Source of the DNA: Yamagishiella unicocca
Lineage: Eukaryota > Chlorophyta > Chlorophyceae > Chlamydomonadales > Volvocaceae
Direction of reading: 5' to 3'
Assembly (NCBI GenBank): GCA_003116995.1
Contig: BDSL01000052.1
Span: forward strand, 186,001 to 250,000
DNA: 64,000 bases
Shown: positions 25,065 to 36,300 of the stretch, one piece after another
How positions within the stretch are numbered: the stretch's first letter is position 1
How the letters are laid out: every line of letters begins with the position of its first letter
Notes under the pieces: generated by a model
What the model was told of the DNA's origin: nothing
The model's input: the letters and a program-made list of their open reading frames with translations, nothing else
Database searches by the model: none
Translations under genes and position numbers: made by a program

Positions 25065-25849
25065 GAACAGCAGCGGAGGTGGGTCGGCCGCGCTGCCTGT
25101 CTCTGCGTTAGTCCGACCATCACCCCGTCCAGTTGCGACAGCGCCGACGGCTCTAGGGACGCCAGGACGCCGCACCCCCCTCCCCCCACGGGTGCACGCA
25201 GGGAGCCTTGTTGGCTCCCGACGGTACTGCCGACGGTACTGCCGACGGCACCTCCCCTTCAACACACAGCCACACACGCATGACGCCACCCTCCCACCCC
25301 CAGGCCGCAGCCGCGCCCGCCGCGCTTCCATGCGCCATGCTCCTCACCGCACACGGTCGCGTCGTCGCGCTAGGGTACTGCTCCGAAACCAACGCGCGCT
25401 CAGCCCCTTCGCTCCACAGGAAAGCGCGCACGACCCTCGCAGGCCCCCCCGACTCCGACGCGCACATGCCGCCCAGGGGTATGTGGCGGCTGCCGCATCA
25501 TACAGTTCGGCTTGTTTGCAAGCCAGCACGCCGCAGCGGCGGCTCCCCTGCCGCTCCAGGGATCCCGCCTCCGCACCCACCCACCCTGGAGCGCCACCAC
25601 GGCAGCCACCGCCGCCAACCATCCTCTCACCCTCCGTGCCCATGACGCACCCAACCATCCCCCAAAGCCCGCTTGCTGTCACCCAAAAAACCTCAAACAC
25701 GCTCAAGCTACAGCCGCTGCCGACTGCTGATTCTCACCCATCGCCGCCAACACGGGTGAGCTCAACCTGTAGGAAACCGTGTCGCGGCTGGGCAACCAGC
25801 CCGGCCTCCCTGGTCCCCCCCCGCCCCTCCTCCCTGGTCGCCCCCGCCC

Positions 25850-28800
25850 TTACGACGCCACTGCCTGCTGGTCGCACAGCGCGATAATGCGCAGCAGCTG
25901 CTGGCACACCGCCGCGTGCAGCGGCAGCAGCAGCGGCGCATCCGCACCGACGCCACCGCCGCCTGCGGCTGGCCTGCTGCCCGGCGCGGGTCCCCCTCTC
26001 GCTCCGCTCTGCGCCGCCAGCAGGCAGTCCCGCAGGGCGCACAGCCCGTAGAGCTCCCGGAAGGTGGCCCAGCAGGGGTCAGCCCAGGCGCCACCGCCCG
26101 CCGCTGCGCCCTGCGCTGCCTGCGGCCCAAAGCTGCTGAGCGACGGCGCGCCGGGAGAAGCTGACGTGCCACCCCCCCCGTCCGCCCGCTCGCCCCAGCG
26201 GCGCCGCTTCTGCGCCTGGCGCGCTTGCGCGTCCATGCTGGCCGGGTTGTCGCCGCCCCCGCCCCCGCCGCCAGTCTCCGCGGGGGAGCCCTCGGCTAAC
26301 CGCTTGTGGCCCTGCGGCTCGACCTCTCCTCCGCCATCACGGCACCGCTGCTCCTCCTCCGCCCGCTGCACCGCGTCGTCGGACGCCGTTGTCGTAGCAC
26401 CCCCCGCCGCCGCCGCCGCCGTTGTCACATTCCTTATCGTCGCCGCGGCCGCCGCCAGCGGCGGCGGCGGCGCCGTCGCCGCCGGCGAGCTGGGCTGCGG
26501 CCAGGGGTGCACGGACAACAGCCGCAGGTGGCGATTGAGCGCCTCGGCGGCGGCACAGGAGGCGCTGAGGGGTTGCTGCGCGGGGAAGGAAACCAGCGTC
26601 ACTGGCGACCGCAGGGCCGCAGGCCGCCCTGCAGCGCCGCCGCCGCTGCTGCTGTGTTGGTGGTGTTGCGTGTGGTGGCGGCCGGCGTGTGGTGGCTCCG
26701 GATGGGACACCGCGAAGCCGCCCTGCGGCAGCCGGCAGCCCGAGTAGGACCCCACTGCGGGGTGCGGCTCCAGCCACGCCAGCGTCACCTCAGGGGCAGC
26801 GGCAGCGGCGGAGGGCGGCGGCGAGCAGGCGGCCTGATCCCAGCGCCGCCGCTCCGAGGCCGGCCTGCCTGCCGCCGCGCCGCCCCTGCGTACCCCCGCC
26901 CCACCCAGCAGCAGCGCCCTCCACTCCGCCGTCTCCGCCGCCGTGGGTGGACCCAACTTCGCAATGACCACGGCGCCTGCCAGCCCCCCTCCTCGCCCCC
27001 GCCCTCGCCCGGCAGCTGCAGCGCTTGTGCCGGGACTGGCGGCCCCGCCGTCCGGACCGACCCACGACTCGGCGAGCTGGCGGCGGAGTAGCCTGGCGTG
27101 ACCCAGGACGGCCCGGCAGACCAGTGCGTCCAGCGACCCCGCCGCCGCTGCCGGCGGTGGCTGCGACGCCGGTCCGGTGCCCTGGCTCAGGTCCTTGACT
27201 AGGACCCTGAGCCAGGGAGACGTGTCGCCGCAAGCGACCTTATCGCTCGCCCTGCAGGCGCTGCGGCAGGGGGCGTCCGACCCGGTATCGCCGCACGCGG
27301 CGCCGCTGCCAGGGCGGCAACCGCAAGGCGCTGCCGCATGAAGTGCCGTCGTCCGCTGGCTGTCCACGCCAGCGGCGGCTCCCAAGCTTAGTGCCACGGC
27401 GCGTGCGTCCAGCAGCTTGCCTTCGACATCACAGAAAGCCATCGCCAACCAGCACCGCTGCGGCTGCGGCTCCGGCGGTCGGCGCTCCTGCACGCTCGAG
27501 GCCCCACGCAGCGGCGCCGGCGGCCAGCAGCCCGGAGGGCAGCGCCACCAGGCGTAGCAGCAGTGCAGCGTGGGGGGCAGCGCCTTCGCGCCCGTGTCCT
27601 TCTGCTGCGCCTGCTGGCCCACGCTGTGGTAGCCGGCGGCGTCGGCGGCACGAGGCGGGCTGCTGATGCCGCCGTCGCGTGACGTCAGCGGCGGCGGCGG
27701 CGCGTCCTCATCCGGGAGCAGCACCAGCGGCGCCAGCGCTACCAGCGGCTCGTACAGCGTGCAGCGCCCGCTGCAGCTGCTCAGGACGCAGTGGCCGAGG
27801 CCCCCGCCGGCGCTGCTGCTACAGCTGCCGCCGGCTGTCGAGCCGGCATGAGGCACGGGCGCCATCCCCAGTAACGTCAACGGTTGTGGTTGTTGTTGCT
27901 GTTGTTGTTGTTGCTGCTGCCGCTGTTGCTGCTGCTCCTGCAGCCGTGACGACGCGGCGGCAGCGGCGGCGCCATAGCGGGCCTGCTGCCGACAGAGCTT
28001 GCTGTAGGCGGCGCAGGCGGTGGCGCGGACGCTGGCGCCGGTGATGTCGTGGAGCGAGGAGGGCAGGATGACCTGGGGAGAGCACCGCGGGGCGGACAGG
28101 CAGGCAGGCAGCAGCAAGGCGAGGAGGGTTGTGAGGAAGACCCGTCCGGCAGGCGACGAGGGGGTTCGCACGGGGAGGCGAAGGTAGCGAACCCGCCGGC
28201 ACGAACCCTCCGGACAGCATGGCGGGGAGCTCAGTATCCGCTACCCAACCAAGGCCGTGCGGTGGACCCAGACAGGTCGGTGACGGCCCATCCCCAGCCG
28301 TCTTCGCGACCTCAAGAGGGCGCTGCGGCGCATAACACCACCGAGTCCTGCGCAGTGCCTTTGAAACAAACCAACCAGCCCCCCTCCTGTCCCCAGTCCC
28401 CTGTCCGAAGCCTCCTCCCCAGCCCCCTGTCATCTGTACCCAGCGCAGCGCAGCGTGTGCCTCCAACGCGGTGTGTGCCTCCAACGCGGTGTGTGCCTCC
28501 AACGCGGTGTGTGCCTCCAACGCGGTGTGTGCCTCCAACGCGGTGTGTGCCTCCAACGCGGTGTGTGCCTCCAACGCGGTGTGTCCCCCTCCGCAGGCCC
28601 CGCTCCCCAGGCGCCCACCTGCACTGTCAACTCCATCGCCGGCAGCTGCGCCAGGTCCAGCTGCGGTGAGGAGGCGTGGGGGTGCGGCTCGGAGCCGGCG
28701 GTGGCCGGCGGACAAGAGGTGGCCCGGTAGAGGTGCCGCGCCGCGCCGCCCAGCCGTGCTATGAGCGCTGGATCACCAGCGTCACCACTCGCGGCGGCGC

Positions 28801-31800
28801 CTAGCGATGACGCCAATGACTGGCCACCACCGCCACCGCCGGCAGACGAGCTGTAGGAGCAGCTGGCGGGTGGCTCGGGCGGCGTGGAGGCGGCGCTGTT
28901 GCTTCCGCCCGCCGCACCTGCACTCGGGCCCAGGCCTGCCCCACCCACCACTACCAGTCCGGCAGCACCGCACGCGTAGGAGCTGCTGGTGGCGTTCCCA
29001 CCGCCCACACCCTCGCAAGGCCATCTGCCCGCCCCGCCCGCCCCCGCCGCGGCTTGACCCGGGCGCTGCTGCTGCTGTGGATCCTGCAGCAACCGCTGCT
29101 GTCTATCCTGCTGCTGCTGTCCCGCGGCGGTGGCAGCGGCGGTGGCAGCGGCAGGACCGCCGACGCCCAAGTCTCCCTCGCCTTTGGCCAGCGGCGGCGC
29201 CGCCAGCGGCGTGGGTGCGGCAGGCGCCCGCGCCGCCGGCGTGACGGGCGCCAGGCAGGCGCACACCTCCATCAGCGCCCGTGCCACGTCATCCGGGCTG
29301 TCCGAGGGAGCCACCACGTACACCACCAGCGCCGGCGGCCCCAGGTCCAGGAGCTCACCGGACCCTATCGCCGCGGCCGCCCCGAGGGCCGCAGCAGCAG
29401 CAGCACCGGAGGAGCCACCACCAGCTGCCGCAGCAGGCCCAGCGCCGGAGTTTCCCCTGACGGAGGCGCAGGCGCCGACCAGCCCCGTAGATGCGGCGGT
29501 TCGCCCTGCTGTCAAGGCGCCGGCGGAGCCTCCACCGCCGCCTGCGCTGTCCAGCTGCCGCAGCTCCCGTGGCTGCAGCAGCAGGTGCCGCTGCAGCTGG
29601 TGGCCCACGTGGCGCAGGTTGCGCCAGTAGTGGCAGTGCGGGGACGACTGCCCGGGGTTGGTCTGCTGCGCCGCGGCCTGGCCTGGTGGCTGCTGCAGCT
29701 GCGGCAGACGATGCAGCCCCGGTCTGGGCCGGTAGCAGGGATCCTCCGGCGTCCACCCCGACTCACCAGCCACGGACGCCGTGGCGTGGTTGCTCCGGAA
29801 CCCGAGTACGGCGCTGCGGTGCACGCTGGGGTCGGGCCGGCGCGCAAGCGGGTGCCAGCCCATCGTCCCCGGAGCGGCAGCGGCGGCGGGGTCGGCGCCG
29901 CCGTCGGCTGCTGACGCGGACAGCCCGGGCCCCGGGTCCAAGGGCACGGGTATGACTCCGTCTATGGCGTGCAGGTGTGCGGGGGTGCGAGCTGCGTGGT
30001 GGGTGCCCAGGCGCATGGCCAGGAAGGTGGCGGAGACGTCCTGCGGGAGGCAGGTCGGGTGCAGCAGCAGAATGGGAGCTGGGTAGAGCGGCCGGCGTGC
30101 ATCTCCGCCGTCATTCGCCTGCCCGCCCCGACCATACGTCAGCACGTAGCACTCGGCGCACGCTCAGGACTGTCACATCCCCGCGCCCTTTGGGAGTCGT
30201 TTGTTTGCACTGCGCTGAGGCGCTACCGCGCTGAGGCGCACCCGCACTGAGGCGCACCTTGATGAACATCCTAGCCGCCGAGGCGTGCTGCTCCGCGCAT
30301 ACCACGTAGTACTCCGCGTCCTTCAGCGGGCCACATGGCTCCAGAGAGACCTGGCCCGATCCACAGGAAGGCGGGGGGGGTGTGTGATAAGAGAATCCGC
30401 GAAGGCGGGGGGGAGTGCAATAAGGGTGGGATGCGGGAAGTGTGCAGCTGAGCCGGGGTGAAGAGGGCTGCGTGAGGTTGGTTTATCGACTCCACGCAGC
30501 CCCACGTCACCAACACACCCGGTCCCTGGGGGCCTGGCTGCCTGAGTCGTCATTCCGCACACGTGAATGACCCGCCCCTGTGGTCAGCCTGCAGCCTTTC
30601 CAACCCTATCTGCGAGCCGCGCCCTCCCAGCCACTGCAGCGCACCTTGTCCCAACATGGCAGCACCGACGGCTGCACCGCCAGCCAGTCATCCTGTCGAG
30701 GGGAAGGGGCGTGTGGCGTTACGCGGCGTGGGCGAGTGGGGCGGTGGCCGTCCACAAGGTGTGGGAAAGCGGGAGTTGGGGGAACGATGCCAGCGCAACA
30801 AGACGCGAGCGCAACTGCAGCAAGCGGACGCCATTCCCAGCATATGACGACGGCAGCTCTTTCCCTTCTGCGGTGCACAAGCGCTTCTCCCTGCGGCCTC
30901 CGCCTCCCCCCGTACCACAGCCGGCAGCCGCGGGCCAACGCGTGGGCATTCCTGGCCGTGCTCCCGGTCGTGGCGGTGCGGACCGCACGGCGCCCAGCCA
31001 GCCACCTATGTCCCTCAGCCCGCAACCCCAGCCAGCAATTGGTGCCGATGTCCGACGGGGGCCACCGCTTGGAAGCTCCAACCGGGTTGGTAGCGGGGGC
31101 GCATGGGCCTCTAGCCCGGTGAACCTGGCCCACGTCCCCCTCCACACTTCCAGGGCCCTCCCATATGCGGCAGAGCTCCTGACAGCAGTGTGCGCTGGGA
31201 GCAGCAACAGCGCGCTCGGCTGCCACCCTTCCTAGCGGCGGCCGCTTCTCCCAAGCCATGCAGCCCGACCCGAAAGCCGGCAGCCGTCCACTCGCAGCCA
31301 CTCGCGAGGCCTAGTGACCCCCGAGCCCTGAGCCCAGGCCCACCTCGAAACCCACGAGAGCCGCCGGAGCGCCCAGGGCGGTCGCCTCCAGCTGTGGCGC
31401 CGGGGCCCGTCCGTGCGCCGCCGCCGCCAAGGCTAGCGCTGGCGCCAGGGTGGGCGCCGGGGTCGGTGCCGGCGGCCAGCGTCCCACCTGACCTGAACAG
31501 TCGCCTGGGCGGGGGGGAGAGGCGCGGCCGAGCCGGATGGAGCGTAGCGCGTCGTCGCGCGCAGGGGCAGGGGCATGACGGGGCGGAGCATGGCGGGGAA
31601 GGAGACTCGCAGCTGCGTGGATGTGTCGGGCCAAGGCGCGCAGCAGGTGCGCGGGGAGAGTGGTGGTCTGGCTGTCTAGGGCGTCCTAGGCGCTGTGGGG
31701 AGACTGCATCCGGTTATGCGGTTCCGAAGGGCTGTGCTCGCAACGCAGTGGGCTCACGCGTCGGGGCGCAGGTGGTCTGACCGCACGCGTCGCAGCATCA

Positions 31801-32466
31801 ACGGCATTCTAGTCTCTACGGCATAAGGTCACCGTCAGGCTTGAGGTTGCCACACGGGCGGGACACCAGTCACCCACCGTGCTGCATCGTCCCGGCGCCG
31901 CTGCCTCCGCCGTTCGCCCGCCCGCACAGCTCGGCGAGGAGCTGCACAAACTGAAAGCTCGCTGAAGCTGGTGTCGCGGTGATGTTCGCCTGCGCTTCGT
32001 CTGAGATGGTCTGCAGAAGCCCGCCGCGGGGCGCGCCCGCCTCCGCGCCTATTGCCGGACGGCCAACTCGTACGTTGACGTCCGTGGGATACAGCGCCTG
32101 CTGTTTTATTAGGTCGAGTAGCGCTGCTTCCGGCCATGCCGAGCGCACCGGCGCATATGGCGGGACGGGCGGCGGGTACAGGACTTGATATGTAACAGAT
32201 GCCGAAGAAGCAGGCTCGGGGCCCGGAGATGGAGCCACGGCATTGGCAGCTGTTTGTATGTGCTCGTGCTCCAGGCCAGAGCCTGTCACCTTCACTGGTT
32301 CAGGCGCGCTGGCCGCCCGGTCTTCCTCCTGCGAGACCGTCCCATCGCTGACCAACTGGGACAGCCGCTCCCGCAAGGAAGGTTCTACGCCCGCCCCACA
32401 TGTTACACTAGGTGCACTGCTTGACCACTCAGGCGCAACAAACACCCGAGTCCGAGCTCTATACAT
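25850..32466 (-). CDS. MED13: Mediator complex subunit 13-like protein (MED13), C-terminal domain clear
   Basis: Six exons join in phase: 32466-31878, 31504-31344, 30692-30645, 30350-30258, 30040-28619, 28072-25850 (1,511 aa). The Mediator kinase-module pattern spans the small exons: ALVGFE, DDWLAVQPSVLPCWDK, VSLEPCGPLKDAEYYVVCAE, then DVSATFLAMRLGTHHAA. Later come PALVVYVVAPSD, VILPSSLHDITGAS followed by ATACAAYSKLCRQ, RCWLAMAFCDVEGKLLDARA, AVVIAKLGPPTAAETAEWRA and EVTLAWLEPHPAVGSY. MED13 links the CDK8 module to core Mediator in the nucleus. Between these blocks are very large Ala/Gly/Ser/Gln inserts, including a Gln-rich run near 27890-27945. The usual MED13 N-terminal domain was not found. 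The ATG at 32466 may be the true start or only the end of an acceptor-flanked exon, so the N-terminus is uncertain. The protein is divergent with UBP14. Confidence 0.8.
28455..28584. repeat. 18-bp tandem repeat, seven copies, in a MED13 intron
   Basis: The unit gtgtgtgcctccaacgcg is repeated seven times almost perfectly inside intron 28073-28618. The unit is a multiple of three, so several frames stay open through it and mimic coding repeats, but splice sites and conserved flanks show it is intronic. Confidence 0.9.
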
Positions 32467-33327
32467 TTGGCGCTATGAACGAGAAAAAGTGTCCCCCGAC
32501 GTCATGTCTCTGTCATACACCAGCAGAAATGGTAGACGAGTTGGCAAGATACTAGTACTGTAGTCTTCACTCTCCAGCTAAGCTAGTTGCGACATGAGCC
32601 GTATAGATACATTGTAACGATGCTCTAGCCCAATAGTTCAACACGGGCAACTGGATTGGTTTCGTTCAATCCATCAAATACATTGCGATAGCCCCCATTT
32701 TCATAAGTGAAACTCGGCTGGCACCATCTTTAGCTGGGCTCGGGCGACTAACTGCACGCCCGCAGTTTTGCTGGCCGCCTCGATAGCCGAGGCAAGTAAG
32801 CAGAGGAAAGATGCCTCTGCAAGCATGGCATCGGCGGAAATTCGCGTCGCACTTGAAGATCTAGGCAGGATCGAAAGAGATGAGCTATGCGGTAACGCGC
32901 AGTGAGGAATATGGGCTTGCTAATATAACTGAAGGCTAGAGTTTGAGCCTAGCCGCTCGAGCGAGCCAGCAGATTGTAGCTATGAGGCAAGGCTGCGTCC
33001 TCCCCGACGTGTACCCGCTGCGCACCTCGCTCACCGACAGCCCCGGCAGGGCCTTAGGCAATTGACGCTGCCAGCGCGATGTACGGCTGCCGCCAGCGCT
33101 TTGCGCTCGCCTGCCCGTCGCTTTGTGGTCCTGCTCGAGGCCCATATCAGCTACCCGGCCCTTTCAAACAGGCGTCGCCCATGACCCAAACCCTAAAGCC
33201 CGTGTTAAGCCACCGTCGGTTTAGGTTTCACTCCTGGCCTCAACAATCCCACATCTAGCACCCTCGACTCTCGAGTAGCAGTCCATTCCAACAGCGCTGC
33301 CCTCCTGCCCGCCTCCATGCAGGCGCC
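32467..33327. promoter_or_regulatory. divergent region MED13 / UBP14
   Basis: 860 bp between two start codons on opposite strands, visibly less GC-rich in the middle (about 32560-32740). It should contain both promoters and 5' UTRs. An undetected 5' exon of MED13 cannot be excluded. Confidence 0.45.
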
Positions 33328-36300
33328 ATGGCTTCCGCAGTCGATGTCGCGGCCGCTGCCCAGGCTCCAGTAGACGAGGCCACCCTGGCGCATGTACGAC
33401 AGCACATGCACTCCGTACGCACACCGTCGTACAGCGACAAGGTCTACAAGGACGAGTGCATGTTCAGCTACGACTCGCCCGAGTCCCCTGGCGGCCTGTA
33501 CGTCAACCTCACCACTTTCCATGTGCGCACCCGACGGGGCCGGCTCAGCGCAAGAACCCCGTCTCCAAAGCCTCTTACATACCTCCCCCAGCTCTCCTCT
33601 CCAGCTCACCTTTCGATAGTCGGGAGGCGCTGGTAGAAACGCAGGGGAACTTATAAGCGTGTGGCCGACGGGTTGCCATCTGCGCCTGTCTGCTGTCGAT
33701 AGTCGTCCGAGTGGCCTTGCCATAAATTACGCGCAAGCGCGAACAAAGTCAGGCCTGACGCATCACCCCCTCACCGGCTGGCTCCCTTCTTCCGCTGCCT
33801 CCCTCCCTCCCGCCGCAGTCTTCCTTGAACCCTCCCGCCCCCCCGCCCGCCCGCCGGCCGCAGGGCTTCGGTGAGGAGTTCGTTGCCGGCGACCACCAGC
33901 GCACGGGGGCGGGCCTCTACCTGCACCTCGTCCATCGGAGGGTGGGTGGCGACTAGGAGGGTGGGCGGCAACTAGGAGGTTGGATGGCAACCAGGAGGGT
34001 GGGTGGCATTCAGGAGGGTGGGTGGCAACCAGCTGGAAAAGGAGGTTAGGGAAGGGGTTGAAGCCATGTTATAGGAGGTCTGTCGGGAGGGGCGGGAGAG
34101 GCCGCCCGGCACCAGAAGTCAGCTTCGGCAAGCCAAGGGAGTGCACATGCGAGGAAAGACCGTTTAGAGAAGACGGTTTAAGATGCATGCTGGAGAATTG
34201 GGGTGAGGAGACGGAAGACGAAGGTTGTATGTCGACCTTCGGCGGCTGAGCTAAGCCGGCAGCGTCTAGACGGCAGGAAGCGAGGACCCGGCGCGACGCA
34301 AGGAAGCGTTCCGAGAAACCGGTTGGTTTTGGGCGCTAGCTGGAGAGTTGGGGGAGGCGGCGAGCGATGGGAGAGCGGACAGCGCGGCAAGGCCCCGACC
34401 CGCCCGAATACCGATGGAGGGAGGGTTGCAACGAAAACCCGTGTACGAAGGAAAACCGTTTAGAACAGACAAAGGAGGGAGTGCGGGCGGGAGGGAGGGA
34501 GGGAAGCAGCCATTATCCAGGAGCCCAAGCTTTCCCAAAGGCAACCGCACCTTGCCACCACCCAACGCGACTCAGTCATCCCACGAGAACCCTCCAGTTA
34601 TCGACTGCCCGACCCCGAGGCTGTCCCTGAGGCCCCCTCCTTTACCTCGTCGCTGAGGCCGGCCCATCCTGAACCGGTCCCCCGCTGTCCTCCTGCACCC
34701 AGGTTCCGCTGCCCAAGGCCGAGGTGGAGGCCGCTCGCGCCGCCGCCCAGGCCGCCGGGCAGCTGCTCCTCAACGCGCCTACCTTCCGCCTGGACCGCAC
34801 CTCAGAGCTGGTGGTGGTGGGCGGCGGAGGGGCGGAGCGGCTGCGGGTGCCGCTGCCCTGCCCCGACCTGCCGGAGCGGGTGCTGCAGGTGCGGGCGTGT
34901 GCGCCCGGCGCCGGTGTAGGGGGGTAAAGGATAATCCGCGAATCCACGGCCGACAAACGAAGTGGTGGGGGGCACCGGCAGGGCGGGGGGTAAGGGGAGC
35001 TGAGAGGCGTGGCGCACCTTGCAAGGGAGTGCGCCGGCTGCGGAGCCGGGGCTTGCTGGTTTACGGGACACTGCCCGTGCCGGTGGCGGTGTGTGGGGGA
35101 ATGGAGGCTAGGCGCTCATGCGCGGGAAGGACGCGAATGGGGTCGATTCTCGGACGAGGGCTGGTGTTGGTGCTGGTAGGCTGCCGCAGTTACTGGCGCG
35201 GGTGGTGTAGCTGCGCGTGTTTGTTCCTGGCGCTCCGGTGCGCGTGTTGGTTCCTGGCGCTCCGCCTTCCCCTCCCGGGCTAGTTGCTTTCGGCCGTCTC
35301 CTACATCGTGTCACCGGGTCTTCGTGCCCCCCCCCTCCACACACACACACGGTTTTTAAACACCCCCCCCCCCACCCACTCGAACCCACCCACACACCCA
35401 CACACCCAGGCTGTGGACGGCGTGTTGCGGCACGAGAGCGTCACTGCGGCGGAGGCGGTGGCCGTGTTTGAGGAGCCGCGGAGGGTGAGCAAGTACGCGT
35501 CCGGGATGGAGCAGCTGGACGCCGGCCGCAAAATCAGGTGAGAGGGAAGCGGAGAAACGCGTGGAGCGACACAGGGGAAAGAGGGACTGAACCCCTCTCC
35601 GAACCCCTCTCCGAACCCTTTCCGAACCTCCCCCCCCGACCCCCTCTCCGACCGCAGCCCCAACCCTGCCGACTGGCGCTGCGACGAGACGGGCGTCAAG
35701 GAGAACCTCTGGCTCAACCTGGCCACGGGGTTCATCGGCTCTGGCCGGAAGGTGGGGCGGCGGGGGGAAGGGGGGAGAGATCACGAGGGTCCGTGTTACG
35801 TGCAGCCGCAGCCTCTGTACTCGAGGGCGCTGGAGGACAGTCCGCTCGCACCCGCCCTCCCAACGCCTCCTTCGCCATTCTCCACCTTCACCAACGCTCT
35901 TCCACCGCCAGTCGTGAACGGCTTGGTCCTTATAAGTCTCAATTAAAGCAGAGCACAGATATCCATATGATCCGTCCGCGGCTCTCCGTCCCAACCCTTC
36001 CCGCCATGTGGCCGCCACCCCCTCCCACTTATTCGGTTCTTTTCCGTACACCCCCCCCCCACCCCACCCCACACACACTTCGTTGGATTCGCGGGTTATC
36101 CTTTACCCCTCCACTTGTGCTGCCAGAACTGGGATGGCAGCGGCGGCAACGGCGCCGCCATGCGGCACTACGAGTCCACTGGTCGGCGCTACCCGCTGGT
36201 TGTCAAACTAGGCACCATCACGCCGCACAGTGCTGACGTGTACAGCTACGCTGCTGACGAGGACGACATGGTCACCGACCCGCAGCTGGCGCAGCACCTG

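Larger units (their letters stand above)
21905..25849. other. gene-poor stretch between two convergent genes
   Basis: It holds the YGGT 3' UTR and probably a long MED13 3' UTR (the complement of TGTAA is at 24516-24520, 1.3 kb past the stop). Several simple repeats are listed separately. Near 24401-24450 the string aacgccctttcag occurs twice. Open frames such as 24255-24812 have low-complexity His/Arg/Pro content and no motif. I see no supportable gene. Confidence 0.45.

Noticed and set aside
26306..27091. 261-codon plus-strand frame inside MED13
   Set aside because: It is the antisense shadow of the last MED13 exon; Arg/Gly/Pro-rich without motif.
28455..28584. Tandem repeat as a coding repeat protein
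   Set aside because: It lies between well-supported splice sites of MED13 (28618 and 28073). The open frames arise only because the unit is 18 bp.
30567..31235. 222-codon plus-strand frame
   Set aside because: Opposite to the MED13 intron 30693-31343 and neighbouring exons; composition typical of antisense shadow, no conserved content.
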